This document shows, one piece after another, positions 49,592-57,382 of a stretch of DNA of 64,000 bases (positions are counted from its first letter, which is position 1; the number at the start of each line of letters is the position of its first letter). Origin of the DNA: Galbitalea sp036271875 (GTDB taxonomy: Bacteria; Actinomycetota; Actinomycetes; Actinomycetales; Microbacteriaceae); NCBI GenBank assembly GCA_036271875.1, contig DATAZU010000010.1, positions 62,001 to 126,000 of the forward strand, given 5' to 3'. A program made the translations under genes and the position numbers. The notes under the pieces are model-generated. The model was not told the DNA's origin. It saw only the letters and a program-made list of their open reading frames with translations, and did no database searches.

Positions 49592-52564
49592 ATGTCGTTA
49601 CCCCGCTCGCTGCGAAAACTGCCAGCCGTCACCGCTGTCGTTTCGCTTGTCGCTCTCTCGATCGCCTTAGGAGCCGCGACCAGCGCCTCCGCCGCAACAG
49701 TAACCACGGCTTGGCAAAGCGGTCACTTCTCGGTCAACACCGCGGGGGTTGTCGGGCGTTCCGACATCTTCCTCGGTGCCCCCAACACCGCCGCTGCGCA
49801 ATCCCTCGGGCTCGGGAACGGATCCCTGGGCGTAGCGGAGTGGGCGGCAGGGGGCTTCACCGCGCAGCTGAACCGCACAGACACCATGCCCGACCGCAAG
49901 TCACCCGGGCAGGTGACCATCCCGGGTCTCAGCACCATGACCTCCGCGTCCAACTTCACCGGGACACTGGACCTGTACAACGGGGTCCTCAATGAGTCCG
50001 GCGGCGGTATGACGCTTAAGGCATGGGTTGCCTCCGGCAAGGACGAGCTCATCGTCGATGTGACGGGCGCGAATCCCGCGACAACACAGACCGCAACCGT
50101 TGGTCTCTGGGCGGGACGCAGTCCGGTTGCCGCGGCATCCGGCTCGATCGGGACGCTTGCCGAGACGTGGGTGGACAACAGCGAGCAGGAACCATCCGGT
50201 AAGACCTTCGGATCCCTCGCGGCGGTCACCGCTGGCGGTCAGGGCGTGACGGCGTCCGTCGTCAACTCGACGAGTGTCAAGGTGAGTTTCAAGCCCAACG
50301 CAGACGGCAGCTTCCGCGTCATCGTTGGCGCTCCGACATGGGCGGGCGGCAACGCCGCAACGACCGCGAGCTCGCTGCTCGGCAGCGATGCGACCGCGAC
50401 GGAGTCCTCACTACTGACCAGCCAGTCGTCGTGGTGGAACAACTTCTGGGCGAACTCTGGCCTCGTGGAGATGAACTCGGCCGACGGCTCGGCGCAGTAC
50501 ATCGAGAGCCTTCGGACGATCTACCTGTATACGGAGGCGGCATCGATGCGCGGCACCTACCCGGGCAGCCAGGCCGGCGTGACCGACATGTTCAACTTCG
50601 GACAGGACCATCAGGCATGGACGCCATCCTCGACCTGGCTGTGGAACCTGCGCACGCAGATATCGGCCAACATGAGCACGGGCAACTTCGCTCTGAATAC
50701 ACCAATATTCAACCTCTACCTCAATGCGCTTCCCAACATCGAGACCTGGACCAAGGCCCAGATGGGCGGCCTGGCCGGCGCGTGTGTGCCCGAGGTCATG
50801 CGTTTCAACGGCAATGGCGGTGACCCGGGAGCCGGGGCAAACGCCGCCTGCAGTGAGCCGGGCAGCCCTAACTGGAATGCACTCGACATCACGAGTGGAC
50901 CGGAGATCTCGCTCTACGTCTGGCAGCAGTACCAGGACACCGGAGACACGACGTTCCTGACCAAGTACTACCCGCTCATGGAACAGTCGGCCATCTTCCT
51001 GCTCGCCTACGAGAAGAAGGGATCGGATGGACTGTTGCACGCCACCGCCAACGCGCACGAGACGCAGTGGGCCGTCACCGACCCGACGACGGACCTCGTC
51101 GCCATGCAAGCGCTCTTCCCCGCCGCCATCAGTGCCGCGCAGAAGCTCGGTACCGACGCCTCGCTGGTGACGCAGATGCAGACCGCGCTGACCGAGATCC
51201 CGCCGTACGCGAGGACCGACCAGGCAACGCTGCAGCAGTTGCTTACGCCCTCGGCCGACGCGTCAGGAACCGATGTGATCGCCGACTCGTACCAGCCAAC
51301 GGCGACCATCCGCAACTCGGAAAACATCGGCCTAGAGCCGGTCTGGCCGTGGGATGTCATCAGCGACACGTCCAGCCTCGAGCCTCTCGCCGTGCGCACG
51401 TACAATCATCGACCGGTGAACGGCGGCAACGACTGGAGCCTCGACGCGATCGATGCGGCTCGGCTAGACATGCCGAGCGAGGTGCAGTCGAAACTCGTTT
51501 CGATCACCGAGAGCCATCAGGTGTACATCTCGGGCATGGCCGATATCGGCGCCACGGTGGGAACCGAGTCGTACATCGAGCAATCCGCCGGAATCGCGGC
51601 GGGCGTCGATGAGGCTCTCGTCCAGGACTACGACGGCCTGCTGAGGATCGCGCCAGCATGGCCGACCGCGTGGGATGTCAGCGGAACGGTCTCGGTGCAG
51701 AACAACACCAAGGTGGATGTTCAAATCGAGGGCGGGACCATCGCAACGGTCGCCATCCAGGCCGGGGCGACCCAGACCATGCAGGTGCGCAACCCGTGGC
51801 CGGGTAAGTCGGTCGAGGTGGTGAACGGCTCGAGTAACGCTGTGGTCGTCGCCAGCACGACGGCGGCAACGCTGAGCGTCCCGGTCACCTCTGGCCAGTC
51901 CTACCTGGTGGAACAGCCCTCGGCGCTCACCACATCGTTGCCCTTCGCCCAGGTGACCGGGTCCGTTGCGACCGCCGCCAAGCACCTCGGCGGCGTGAAG
52001 ATCGGAATCGACGCGGCGGCGACGGCCGGGGCCGGCGTGACTCTGTACCCGAACGCCAGCTTTGGCGGCACGGGCGTCACGTTCGGAGTTGGCAGCTACA
52101 CGCTCGCCGAGATGGTTGCCGCCGGGATGCCCAATGACGCCGTGTCGTCGATCCAGGTCCCAACCGGGTACCAGATCGTCGCATACGGCGATGACGGTTT
52201 CTCGGGCACGTCGTGGACCTACACAGCAAACAACACCAATCTGGCCAATACCGGAAACGACAACACGATCTCGTCGTTCGTGATTACGAGTACCGCTGCG
52301 AGCGGTGTGGCGTTCTATCCGAATGCCAACTACGGCGGCACGGGTGTCACGCTGGGAGATGGCAGTTACGGCATCTCGCAGATGGAGGCCGCTGGCATCG
52401 CCAACGACGCGATCTCCTCGATTCAGGTGCCCGCTGGCAAGACCGTGGTCGCATACACGGATGGCGACTTCACCGGCACATCCTGGACGTTCACAGCCAG
52501 CAACGCCAATCTCGCCAATACCGGGAATGACAACACGATTTCGTCGTTCGTGATCTCCGGCTAG
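49592..52564 (+). CDS. secreted GH95-like glycosidase with two beta/gamma-crystallin domains
   Basis: 990-residue exported protein. Signal peptide with cleavage after SASA (about 37). The catalytic (alpha/alpha)6 region includes an N-terminal beta-domain (about 40-250) and the six-hairpin part (about 270-640: NFGQDHQAWTPSSTWLWNLRTQ, AHETQWAVTDPTTDLVAMQALFPAA), resembling GH95 fucosidases/galactosidases. Next to a fucose-catabolic cluster an alpha-L-fucosidase role is likely. After about residue 810 two similar domains of about 85 residues follow, each with two Greek-key repeats ending in ND-x-x-SS motifs (NDAVSS, NDNTISS, NDAISS, NDNTISS), the Ca2+-binding beta/gamma-crystallin signature. AGGAGA ribosome site; TATAAA-like -10 near 49550. 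Confidence 0.75.
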   Translation: MSLPRSLRKLPAVTAVVSLVALSIALGAATSASAATVTTAWQSGHFSVNTAGVVGRSDIFLGAPNTAAAQSLGLGNGSLGVAEWAAGGFTAQLNRTDTMPDRKSPGQVTIPGLSTMTSASNFTGTLDLYNGVLNESGGGMTLKAWVASGKDELIVDVTGANPATTQTATVGLWAGRSPVAAASGSIGTLAETWVDNSEQEPSGKTFGSLAAVTAGGQGVTASVVNSTSVKVSFKPNADGSFRVIVGAPTWAGGNAATTASSLLGSDATATESSLLTSQSSWWNNFWANSGLVEMNSADGSAQYIESLRTIYLYTEAASMRGTYPGSQAGVTDMFNFGQDHQAWTPSSTWLWNLRTQISANMSTGNFALNTPIFNLYLNALPNIETWTKAQMGGLAGACVPEVMRFNGNGGDPGAGANAACSEPGSPNWNALDITSGPEISLYVWQQYQDTGDTTFLTKYYPLMEQSAIFLLAYEKKGSDGLLHATANAHETQWAVTDPTTDLVAMQALFPAAISAAQKLGTDASLVTQMQTALTEIPPYARTDQATLQQLLTPSADASGTDVIADSYQPTATIRNSENIGLEPVWPWDVISDTSSLEPLAVRTYNHRPVNGGNDWSLDAIDAARLDMPSEVQSKLVSITESHQVYISGMADIGATVGTESYIEQSAGIAAGVDEALVQDYDGLLRIAPAWPTAWDVSGTVSVQNNTKVDVQIEGGTIATVAIQAGATQTMQVRNPWPGKSVEVVNGSSNAVVVASTTAATLSVPVTSGQSYLVEQPSALTTSLPFAQVTGSVATAAKHLGGVKIGIDAAATAGAGVTLYPNASFGGTGVTFGVGSYTLAEMVAAGMPNDAVSSIQVPTGYQIVAYGDDGFSGTSWTYTANNTNLANTGNDNTISSFVITSTAASGVAFYPNANYGGTGVTLGDGSYGISQMEAAGIANDAISSIQVPAGKTVVAYTDGDFTGTSWTFTASNANLANTGNDNTISSFVISG

Positions 52565-52568
52565 GCGG

Positions 52569-52604
52569 TCGGCGGCGTGGGTCCCTCGGGTCCCACGCCG
52601 CCGA
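52569..52604. terminator. bidirectional terminator hairpin
   Basis: 13-bp perfect GC-rich arms (52569-52581 and 52592-52604) around a ten-base loop, between the convergent GH95 and GntR stops. Confidence 0.7.
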
Positions 52605-52606
52605 TC

Positions 52607-53341
52607 CTATGACTTGGTTTTCGGAAGGGATCGCACCCTTGCTCCCGACTCGTGCCGGACGACGAGCATCCGGCGCATGAATTCCTCCGTCGTCGTGACG
52701 TGCGCAAGGGCGACGGCGCGAGCCAACTCGACATCGCCGCTCGTTACGGCATCGAGGATCCGGTGATGCTCGAAGATCGTGCGAGCGATCGCCTCGCTGT
52801 CGATAATGCCCTGCCAGACGCGAGCCCGGAATGCGTGGCTCGACACCCCGTTGAGCATGGATGCCAGGGTCTGGTTGTCGGATGCCGCCGCAATTTGGGC
52901 GTGGAACTCGGCGTCGTAGCGCACGAACTCTTCGAGATCCGTGCTGCTGTCCTGCATCCTCGCCAGCGTGTTCTGGAGTTGCGTGATCGCCTCGGCATCG
53001 ATCTTGGATGCGGCGAGCGCCGTTGCACCGGGTTCGAGGATGCGTCGCACCTCGAGGAGTTCGAGCCCGGACTCCTCGTGCATCACCTCGACAGCAAATG
53101 CGATGCCCTCGAGAAGAAGTTCGGGACGAAGACTCGTCACGTAGGTGCCGTCACCCCGGCGCACATCGAGGACGCGGGCACTAGACAGCGCCCGTACCGC
53201 CTCGCGCGCGGTGTTGCGAGACAGACCCAACTCGGCGGCCAGTTCGGCCTCGGGGGGAAGGCGCGCACCGGACGGATAGCGACCGGAAATAATCATCTCG
53301 CGGAGCTTCTGGATGGCGGCGTCGGTCAGCGGTGCTCCCAT
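52607..53341 (-). CDS. GntR/FadR-family transcriptional regulator
   Basis: 244 residues: N-terminal winged helix (LPPEAELAAELGLSRNTAREAVRALSSARVLDVRRGDGTYVTS) and a C-terminal FCD domain (EFVRYDAEFHAQIAAASDN with D-x4-H type metal ligands, later EHHRILDAV and HVTTT). Start at ATG 53341 (a TTG six codons upstream is also open). A TACAGT hexamer at 53377-53382 (minus) is a likely -10. It shares no close context with a catabolic operon except the convergent GH95 gene; target unknown. Confidence 0.88.
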   Translation of the reverse strand: MGAPLTDAAIQKLREMIISGRYPSGARLPPEAELAAELGLSRNTAREAVRALSSARVLDVRRGDGTYVTSLRPELLLEGIAFAVEVMHEESGLELLEVRRILEPGATALAASKIDAEAITQLQNTLARMQDSSTDLEEFVRYDAEFHAQIAAASDNQTLASMLNGVSSHAFRARVWQGIIDSEAIARTIFEHHRILDAVTSGDVELARAVALAHVTTTEEFMRRMLVVRHESGARVRSLPKTKS

Positions 53342-53439
53342 GAGGACATCACACTCCAACGTCTAGATCTTCGAGCTACTGTATCGAACAGGCTGAAATC
53401 CCCCGCTTTGGGGACGCATCGCGCCGAAGTGGTCATCGC

Positions 53440-53445
53440 TAGAAT
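53440..53445 (+). promoter_or_regulatory. -10 hexamer of the Roadblock/GTPase operon
   Basis: TAGAAT, about 38 bases upstream of the first Roadblock gene, which also has an AAGGATC ribosome site. This gives a leader, in contrast to the many leaderless genes in the window. Confidence 0.4.
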
Positions 53446-53483
53446 CAGGTGTCTGCGTTGGACGTGCCAGCTAAGGATCCGAA

Positions 53484-53843
53484 ATGTCAAACGTCACCGA
53501 GTCACTAGAGCGCCTTGTCGAGCTTCCGGGCGCGCGCTGCGCTGCTCTGGTGGACAGCGATTCCGGGATGGTTCTCGGACACGCGGGGTCGGATGCTGGT
53601 CTCGACATCGCCGCCGCCGCCAACACCGAGGTGGTTCGCGCACAGCTGAAGTCGATCGGGACGCTTGGGTCGGCCGACACCATCGACGACATCCTCATCA
53701 CCATGAGCACGCAGTACGACATCGTTCGACCGCTCGCGGCGAATCCGTCGATCTTCCTCTATCTCGCCATGGACAAGAACAAGTCGAATCTGGCCCTGGC
53801 TCGCTTCAAAGTCGCGGAGTGTGACGGGCAGCTCCAGCTGTAG
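53484..53843 (+). CDS. Roadblock/LC7 domain protein 1
   Basis: 119 residues forming a single Roadblock/LC7 (MglB/CvnB-like) fold: ESLERLVELPGARCAALVDSDSGMVLGHAGS at the start and a LALARFKV terminal helix. Such proteins dimerise and act as GTPase-activating or scaffold partners of small Ras-like GTPases. It is clearly paralogous to the C-terminal half of the next protein (ALVDSxxGMVLGxAGS, NPSIFxYL, KSxLAxAR). First gene of a five-gene run with a GTPase and two more Roadblock proteins. Confidence 0.82.
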   Translation: MSNVTESLERLVELPGARCAALVDSDSGMVLGHAGSDAGLDIAAAANTEVVRAQLKSIGTLGSADTIDDILITMSTQYDIVRPLAANPSIFLYLAMDKNKSNLALARFKVAECDGQLQL

Positions 53844-53943
53844 CCGCGCGCCAGCGCGCCCAGGGGCCCATAAGTGGGGGTTTCTGCCGCATCCGTCGCT
53901 TGCCACCATGGAGCAATCACCCGATAGATGAGGAAGAACTCCC

Positions 53944-54522
53944 ATGAGTGTTGAATCGCGGTCTCCACTACGCGCCCGCAGGCGCTCCGGCAGGGAGCCC
54001 GAGCACCTGGACTATTCCGAGCCAGATTTCTCTTCGTGGGCCGCGCGGCTCGCCGAGTACACCCCCGTGGGGCAGGCCACCACGGCTGATGCTCCTGCGG
54101 CGGCGGCGACGCTATCCGCAACTTCGGTGGTCACAGCAGCCGCCGCCCCGATCACCGATGATCGCCCCAGCCTCGAGTCGGTTCTCCAAGAGCTTTTGAC
54201 TTTCGACGGCGCGATGGGGGTCGCCCTCGTGGACAGTGAGACGGGGATGGTCCTTGGCAAAGCCGGCTCCGGTGTCGACATCGAGCTCGCAGCCGCGGGC
54301 GCATCCGTCATTCTCCGCGCCCGCCTCGCGAGCACCAGGGCGCTTGGCGCCGCCGAAAAAATTGAAGATGTCCTGATTTCGCTCACGAGCCAAGTCCAGA
54401 TCATTCACCCGCTGCCAAGTAACCCGTCGATTTTCACCTACCTGATCGGCGACAAGGCCAAGTCGAGTCTCGCCATGGCGAGGTACAAGGCAACAGAAGC
54501 CGACCCCCGGATTCGGCTATAG
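53944..54522 (+). CDS. Roadblock/LC7 domain protein 2 with N-terminal extension
   Basis: 192 residues. The first 75 are a charged then Ala/Thr/Pro-rich low-complexity extension (RSPLRARRRSGREPEHLDY...TTADAPAAAATLSATS), likely a flexible tether. Residues about 78-190 are a Roadblock domain paralogous to the previous protein. A GAGGAAG ribosome site precedes the ATG. The gap of 100 bases before it contains the GC-rich palindrome GCGCGCCAGCGCGC. A role as regulator or scaffold of the GTPase is inferred. Confidence 0.8.
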   Translation: MSVESRSPLRARRRSGREPEHLDYSEPDFSSWAARLAEYTPVGQATTADAPAAAATLSATSVVTAAAAPITDDRPSLESVLQELLTFDGAMGVALVDSETGMVLGKAGSGVDIELAAAGASVILRARLASTRALGAAEKIEDVLISLTSQVQIIHPLPSNPSIFTYLIGDKAKSSLAMARYKATEADPRIRL

Positions 54523-54617
54523 GTCGTGGCCGTTGGGGGCGTGCAATCGTGGGGGGCGAAGCGTGATCTGCAGTTCGCCGGTGTTGGAAGTTCGGGATCC
54601 GAGAGCGGGGACGCACT

Positions 54618-55274
54618 ATGACAATTGATGCCAATCACGTGGCGGAGGAGCCGGCGTCGGTCTCGGTGGGCTTTCCCGTCACCGTGGGCTGGACTCACGC
54701 TGCCATCGCTGTGTATTCGGTTCTGCGGTTGAACACTCCCGTGAACCTCACGATGCTCATCGAGATGCACGGTCCGCTTCTTATCGACTTTCGCCACCAC
54801 GCGTTCTCGTGGTCTACCCCACTCGAGCTCTTCCCGGTGGATGCCGTTCACACCAACCTGGAGACCGAGCCCGTCGGCCCGGACGACCCGCCATACATCG
54901 AACTCCCCGGTCAGGATCTCGATGGTCTGCTCTGGGAAATGGGGCTCAACTCCTTCGGTGGCGCGGCCGCATACTGGCTGCCACCGAATGAGCGGTACAA
55001 GCTCACCCGCTGGCCGAACATCACGCGGCACGCTCACAATTTGGGCCAGATGAAGATGATGGCCGCGCTGGCCAACACGTATGCCAGCACGACGGAGCTG
55101 GCGGCACTCGCCGGCGTGGAGGAGTCGGAGGCTCAACGTCTCATCAACGCCCTGAGCCTCATGCGTATCATTTGGCGTTCGGCGGACGCTCCCGCGGCAC
55201 CCGTGGTCAAGGAAACCGCCGCCGCGAAGCGCCAGAGCCTCTTTGCGCGGCTTCGCAAGCGGCTGGGGCGGTAG
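54618..55274 (+). CDS. unassigned 218-residue protein in Roadblock/GTPase operon
   Basis: No family recognised with certainty. Residues about 20-150 form a mixed domain with a LNTPVNLTMLIEMHGPLLIDFRHHAF stretch, many aromatics and a KLTRWPN motif. About residues 152-190 (KMMAALANTYASTTELAALAGVEESEAQRLINALSLMRII) look like a winged helix, similar in layout to the DUF742 (CvnC) wHTH that accompanies GTPases in Streptomyces conservons. The tail (KRQSLFARLRKRLGR) is basic and amphipathic, possibly membrane-binding. Three bases separate it from the GTPase gene. It may be the output or coupling subunit. Confidence 0.7.
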   Translation: MTIDANHVAEEPASVSVGFPVTVGWTHAAIAVYSVLRLNTPVNLTMLIEMHGPLLIDFRHHAFSWSTPLELFPVDAVHTNLETEPVGPDDPPYIELPGQDLDGLLWEMGLNSFGGAAAYWLPPNERYKLTRWPNITRHAHNLGQMKMMAALANTYASTTELAALAGVEESEAQRLINALSLMRIIWRSADAPAAPVVKETAAAKRQSLFARLRKRLGR

Positions 55275-55277
55275 CGC

Positions 55278-55844
55278 GTGGCCGAGCACGTCATCCTCTT
55301 TGCCGGTCCGATGGGGGCTGGCAAATCGACAGCAATCCAGAGCCTGAGCGACATCGACGTCGTAAGGACCGAGGCGAACAACTCCGAACGTCACATTGTC
55401 GACAAGGCCACCACGACGGTTGCGCTGGACTATGGCGAGATTCTCATCGACGGCGAGGAGAAGGTCCGGCTGTACGGCATCCCGGGTCAAAAAAGATTCG
55501 ACTTCATGTGGGGCATCCTCAAGACGCGCGCAAGGGGAATGGTGCTGCTCGTCAATAATGACGCTCCGGATCCGGTCGCGGAGATGCTCTACTTCATCGA
55601 CGAGTTCCGGGACCTCTATGACCGCGGAGGCGTCGTTGTCGGAATATCCCGCTCCGATCTCGTCGACGGTCCCACCCTGGCCGATTTCTCCGACGCCCTC
55701 GAGCGCACAAATCCCGACCTGGTCATCCCTGTATTCACTGTCGACCCCCGGGAGCGGGACCAGATGGTGGATGTCCTGCTCACGCTGGTGGTCAACATCG
55801 AGATGCGCGAGGCGCTTGGCGCCACCATGGCGGCGGCGCTGTGA
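55278..55844 (+). CDS. small Ras-like GTPase, CvnD/MglA-related
   Basis: 188-residue P-loop GTPase of the conservon/SrprB-like group. G1 is GPMGAGKST (about 11-19); the G3 region reads YGIPGQKRFDFMWGIL, matching the xGTPGQxRFxFMW pattern of CvnD proteins with Ile for the Thr; the G4 region is GISRSDL rather than NKxD, a divergence common in this group. GTG start, three bases after the previous stop. Its stop overlaps the third Roadblock start, implying equal amounts. GTP-switch function is from family knowledge; the output is unknown. Confidence 0.85.
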   Translation: MAEHVILFAGPMGAGKSTAIQSLSDIDVVRTEANNSERHIVDKATTTVALDYGEILIDGEEKVRLYGIPGQKRFDFMWGILKTRARGMVLLVNNDAPDPVAEMLYFIDEFRDLYDRGGVVVGISRSDLVDGPTLADFSDALERTNPDLVIPVFTVDPRERDQMVDVLLTLVVNIEMREALGATMAAAL

Positions 55845-56233
55845 GCCCGGGGCTGCACACGAAGCCGGCGGTGGTCAAGGCCGCATCGACTCTCCTCGCT
55901 GAGATGAAGGACGTGGCGAGTTCGCTCACCTACGCCGCCCTGCTCACCGACGACGGCTTCGACGTTGCCCGGCTGCCGGGCGAAACCGACGGGGCGAGAT
56001 TCGCCGGGATGGCCAGCTCGATGCAGGCGCTCGGCGACGCTGTTGCCCACGAGTTGAAGATCGGGACCAGCGAATACATCATCATCGCGTCCGGCAAGGG
56101 CTACGTCGTGCAGCTGCGAGTACCGGGACAGGAACTCGTTCTGTCGGCGCTCTTCGACAACGACGCGACGATCGGAAGCGCACTGGCCATCGCTCGCACC
56201 TACGCGCAGAAGATGGCAGAACTGCTCAAGTAG
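55841..56233 (+). CDS. Roadblock/LC7 domain protein 3 (MglB-like)
   Basis: 130 residues, a third Roadblock domain (LLAEMKDVASSLTYAALLTDDGFDVARLPG..., GTSEYIIIASGKGYVVQL, LSALFDNDATIGSALAIARTYAQKMAELLK). It is more like typical MglB/CvnB proteins than the two upstream paralogues. GTG start overlapping the GTPase stop by four bases (GTGA), which suggests it is the direct GTPase partner. Convergent with the tmRNA gene, whose 3' end is 36 bases away. Confidence 0.82.
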   Translation: MSPGLHTKPAVVKAASTLLAEMKDVASSLTYAALLTDDGFDVARLPGETDGARFAGMASSMQALGDAVAHELKIGTSEYIIIASGKGYVVQLRVPGQELVLSALFDNDATIGSALAIARTYAQKMAELLK

Positions 56234-56268
56234 GGTCTCGAACTCGTCAGTGTGCGATAGCAACCGGA

Positions 56269-56642
56269 TGGTGGAGATGGGGGGAATTGAACCCCCGTCC
56301 ACTGCTGTAATCCTGCGCCTTCTACGGGCGTAGCTTGTGCTGACGTTCTCCTTGGCTCTCACCTTTGCCACAAGCACCTAGGTGAACAAGCCCAGCCATA
56401 GTGCAAGTCCCCCGTAGCCCTAAGGCGTAACTACGGAGCAATCTCTCTGGATAATGCCGGGACCCGGTTAGAGAGCATTACCGGACCGACAGCCTATTTA
56501 GTGCTCTTGCTTAAGCAGCGAGAGTGTAGGCAGCGCGTGATTTATTCGCACTTATTGTTTGCAGGCTGCGTTAACGAGATAACCCTGCATCCTCGACCCG
56601 CTTCTCGCAGTTTTGCAGGCAATGTCGAAACCGATCATCCCC
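56269..56642 (-). ncRNA. ssrA: transfer-messenger RNA (tmRNA)
   Basis: On the minus strand the 374-base RNA begins GGGGATGATCGGTTTCGACA and ends GGACGGGGGTTCAATTCCCC...CATCTCCACCA, the tRNA-like T-arm, acceptor stem and encoded CCA. GGGGATG pairs with CATCTCC. The tag reading frame is at 56511-56549 and encodes ANKSRAAYTLAA followed by TAA, so with the charged alanine the degradation tag is AANKSRAAYTLAA. Rescues stalled ribosomes with SmpB. Confidence 0.95.
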
Positions 56643-56690
56643 ATGCGCACTCCCTTCGGTCGCCCGCCGATGGCGGGCGTGCGGAGTGGG

Positions 56691-56718
56691 TCGCTATCGC
56701 ACACTGTTGAGTTGTCAA
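56691..56718 (-). promoter_or_regulatory. candidate tmRNA promoter
   Basis: TTGACA (56713-56718) and TAGCGA (56691-56696) on the minus strand with a 16-base spacer. About 40-50 bases of 5' precursor would follow, including a perfect hairpin CGCCCGCC-GAT-GGCGGGCG (56661-56679), before the mature 5' end. Confidence 0.45.
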
Positions 56719-56812
56719 TTGCGGCGGGAAACGCACGCAACCACACAGAATACAACAGGAACCGGCTCGCAGTCATTTCCTTCTTCACACGCTGACAGCG
56801 GAAGACAGCGAC

Positions 56813-57382
56813 ATGACAGCGGTTCGGGGCAAAGATGGATCCCAAGGTGTTTCGCTCATAAGGGGGTTTGCCGTGTCGGTCACCGCAGGAATTGCCGCCA
56901 TGATCCACGATCCGGTCGGTCGACCGAGTACGCGGGCCGTGCGATTCTGGACGCTCGATGCGATTGTCGGCTGGGCATTCCTCGCCGCCCTCCAGGTGCT
57001 CTGGATGTGGCTCGGCAACCTCTGGACGAATCCGTACCATCTTGGCGGCCTCGCTCTCACTGTGCTCGTCGCGATCATCCACGCCAGCATCATGCCCCGC
57101 TGGCGCTACAGCGTGCACCGCTGGGAGGTTACCGACGACGCCATCTTTGTTCGTTCGGGATGGCTCACCCAGGAAACGCGCGTCGCTCCGATCTCGCGGT
57201 TGCAAACGGTCGACTCGCGGCGCGGTTTTCTTTCGCGCATCATGGGCCTCACCACCATCAAAATCACGACGGCGTCCTCCGCTGGAGCCCTGACGATTCA
57301 CGCTCTCGACGACGCGGTCGCCGAAGAGGTGGTCGCGAGGCTTGCCGCAATCGCCCAGGAGAACGCGGGAGACGCGACGTGA
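56813..57382 (+). CDS. bacterial PH domain membrane protein, YdbS-like
   Basis: 189 residues: two membrane helices (about 46-65 and 80-96) followed by a bacterial PH (bPH_2/DUF304) domain (about 100-180, YSVHRWEVTDDAIFVRSGWLTQETRVAPISRLQTVDSRRGFLSRIMGLTTIKITTAS). The start is uncertain: ATG 56813 has GGAAGA eight bases away, and GTG 56873 has a better AGGGGG site. The family pairs with YdbT; these proteins influence resistance to membrane-active peptides in Bacillus. Coupled by GTGA to the next gene. Confidence 0.83.
   Translation: MTAVRGKDGSQGVSLIRGFAVSVTAGIAAMIHDPVGRPSTRAVRFWTLDAIVGWAFLAALQVLWMWLGNLWTNPYHLGGLALTVLVAIIHASIMPRWRYSVHRWEVTDDAIFVRSGWLTQETRVAPISRLQTVDSRRGFLSRIMGLTTIKITTASSAGALTIHALDDAVAEEVVARLAAIAQENAGDAT

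Noticed and set aside
56643..56812. Small gene in the gap between tmRNA and the YdbS-like gene
   Set aside because: Short frames lack ribosome sites and the region is explained by the tmRNA promoter and precursor.
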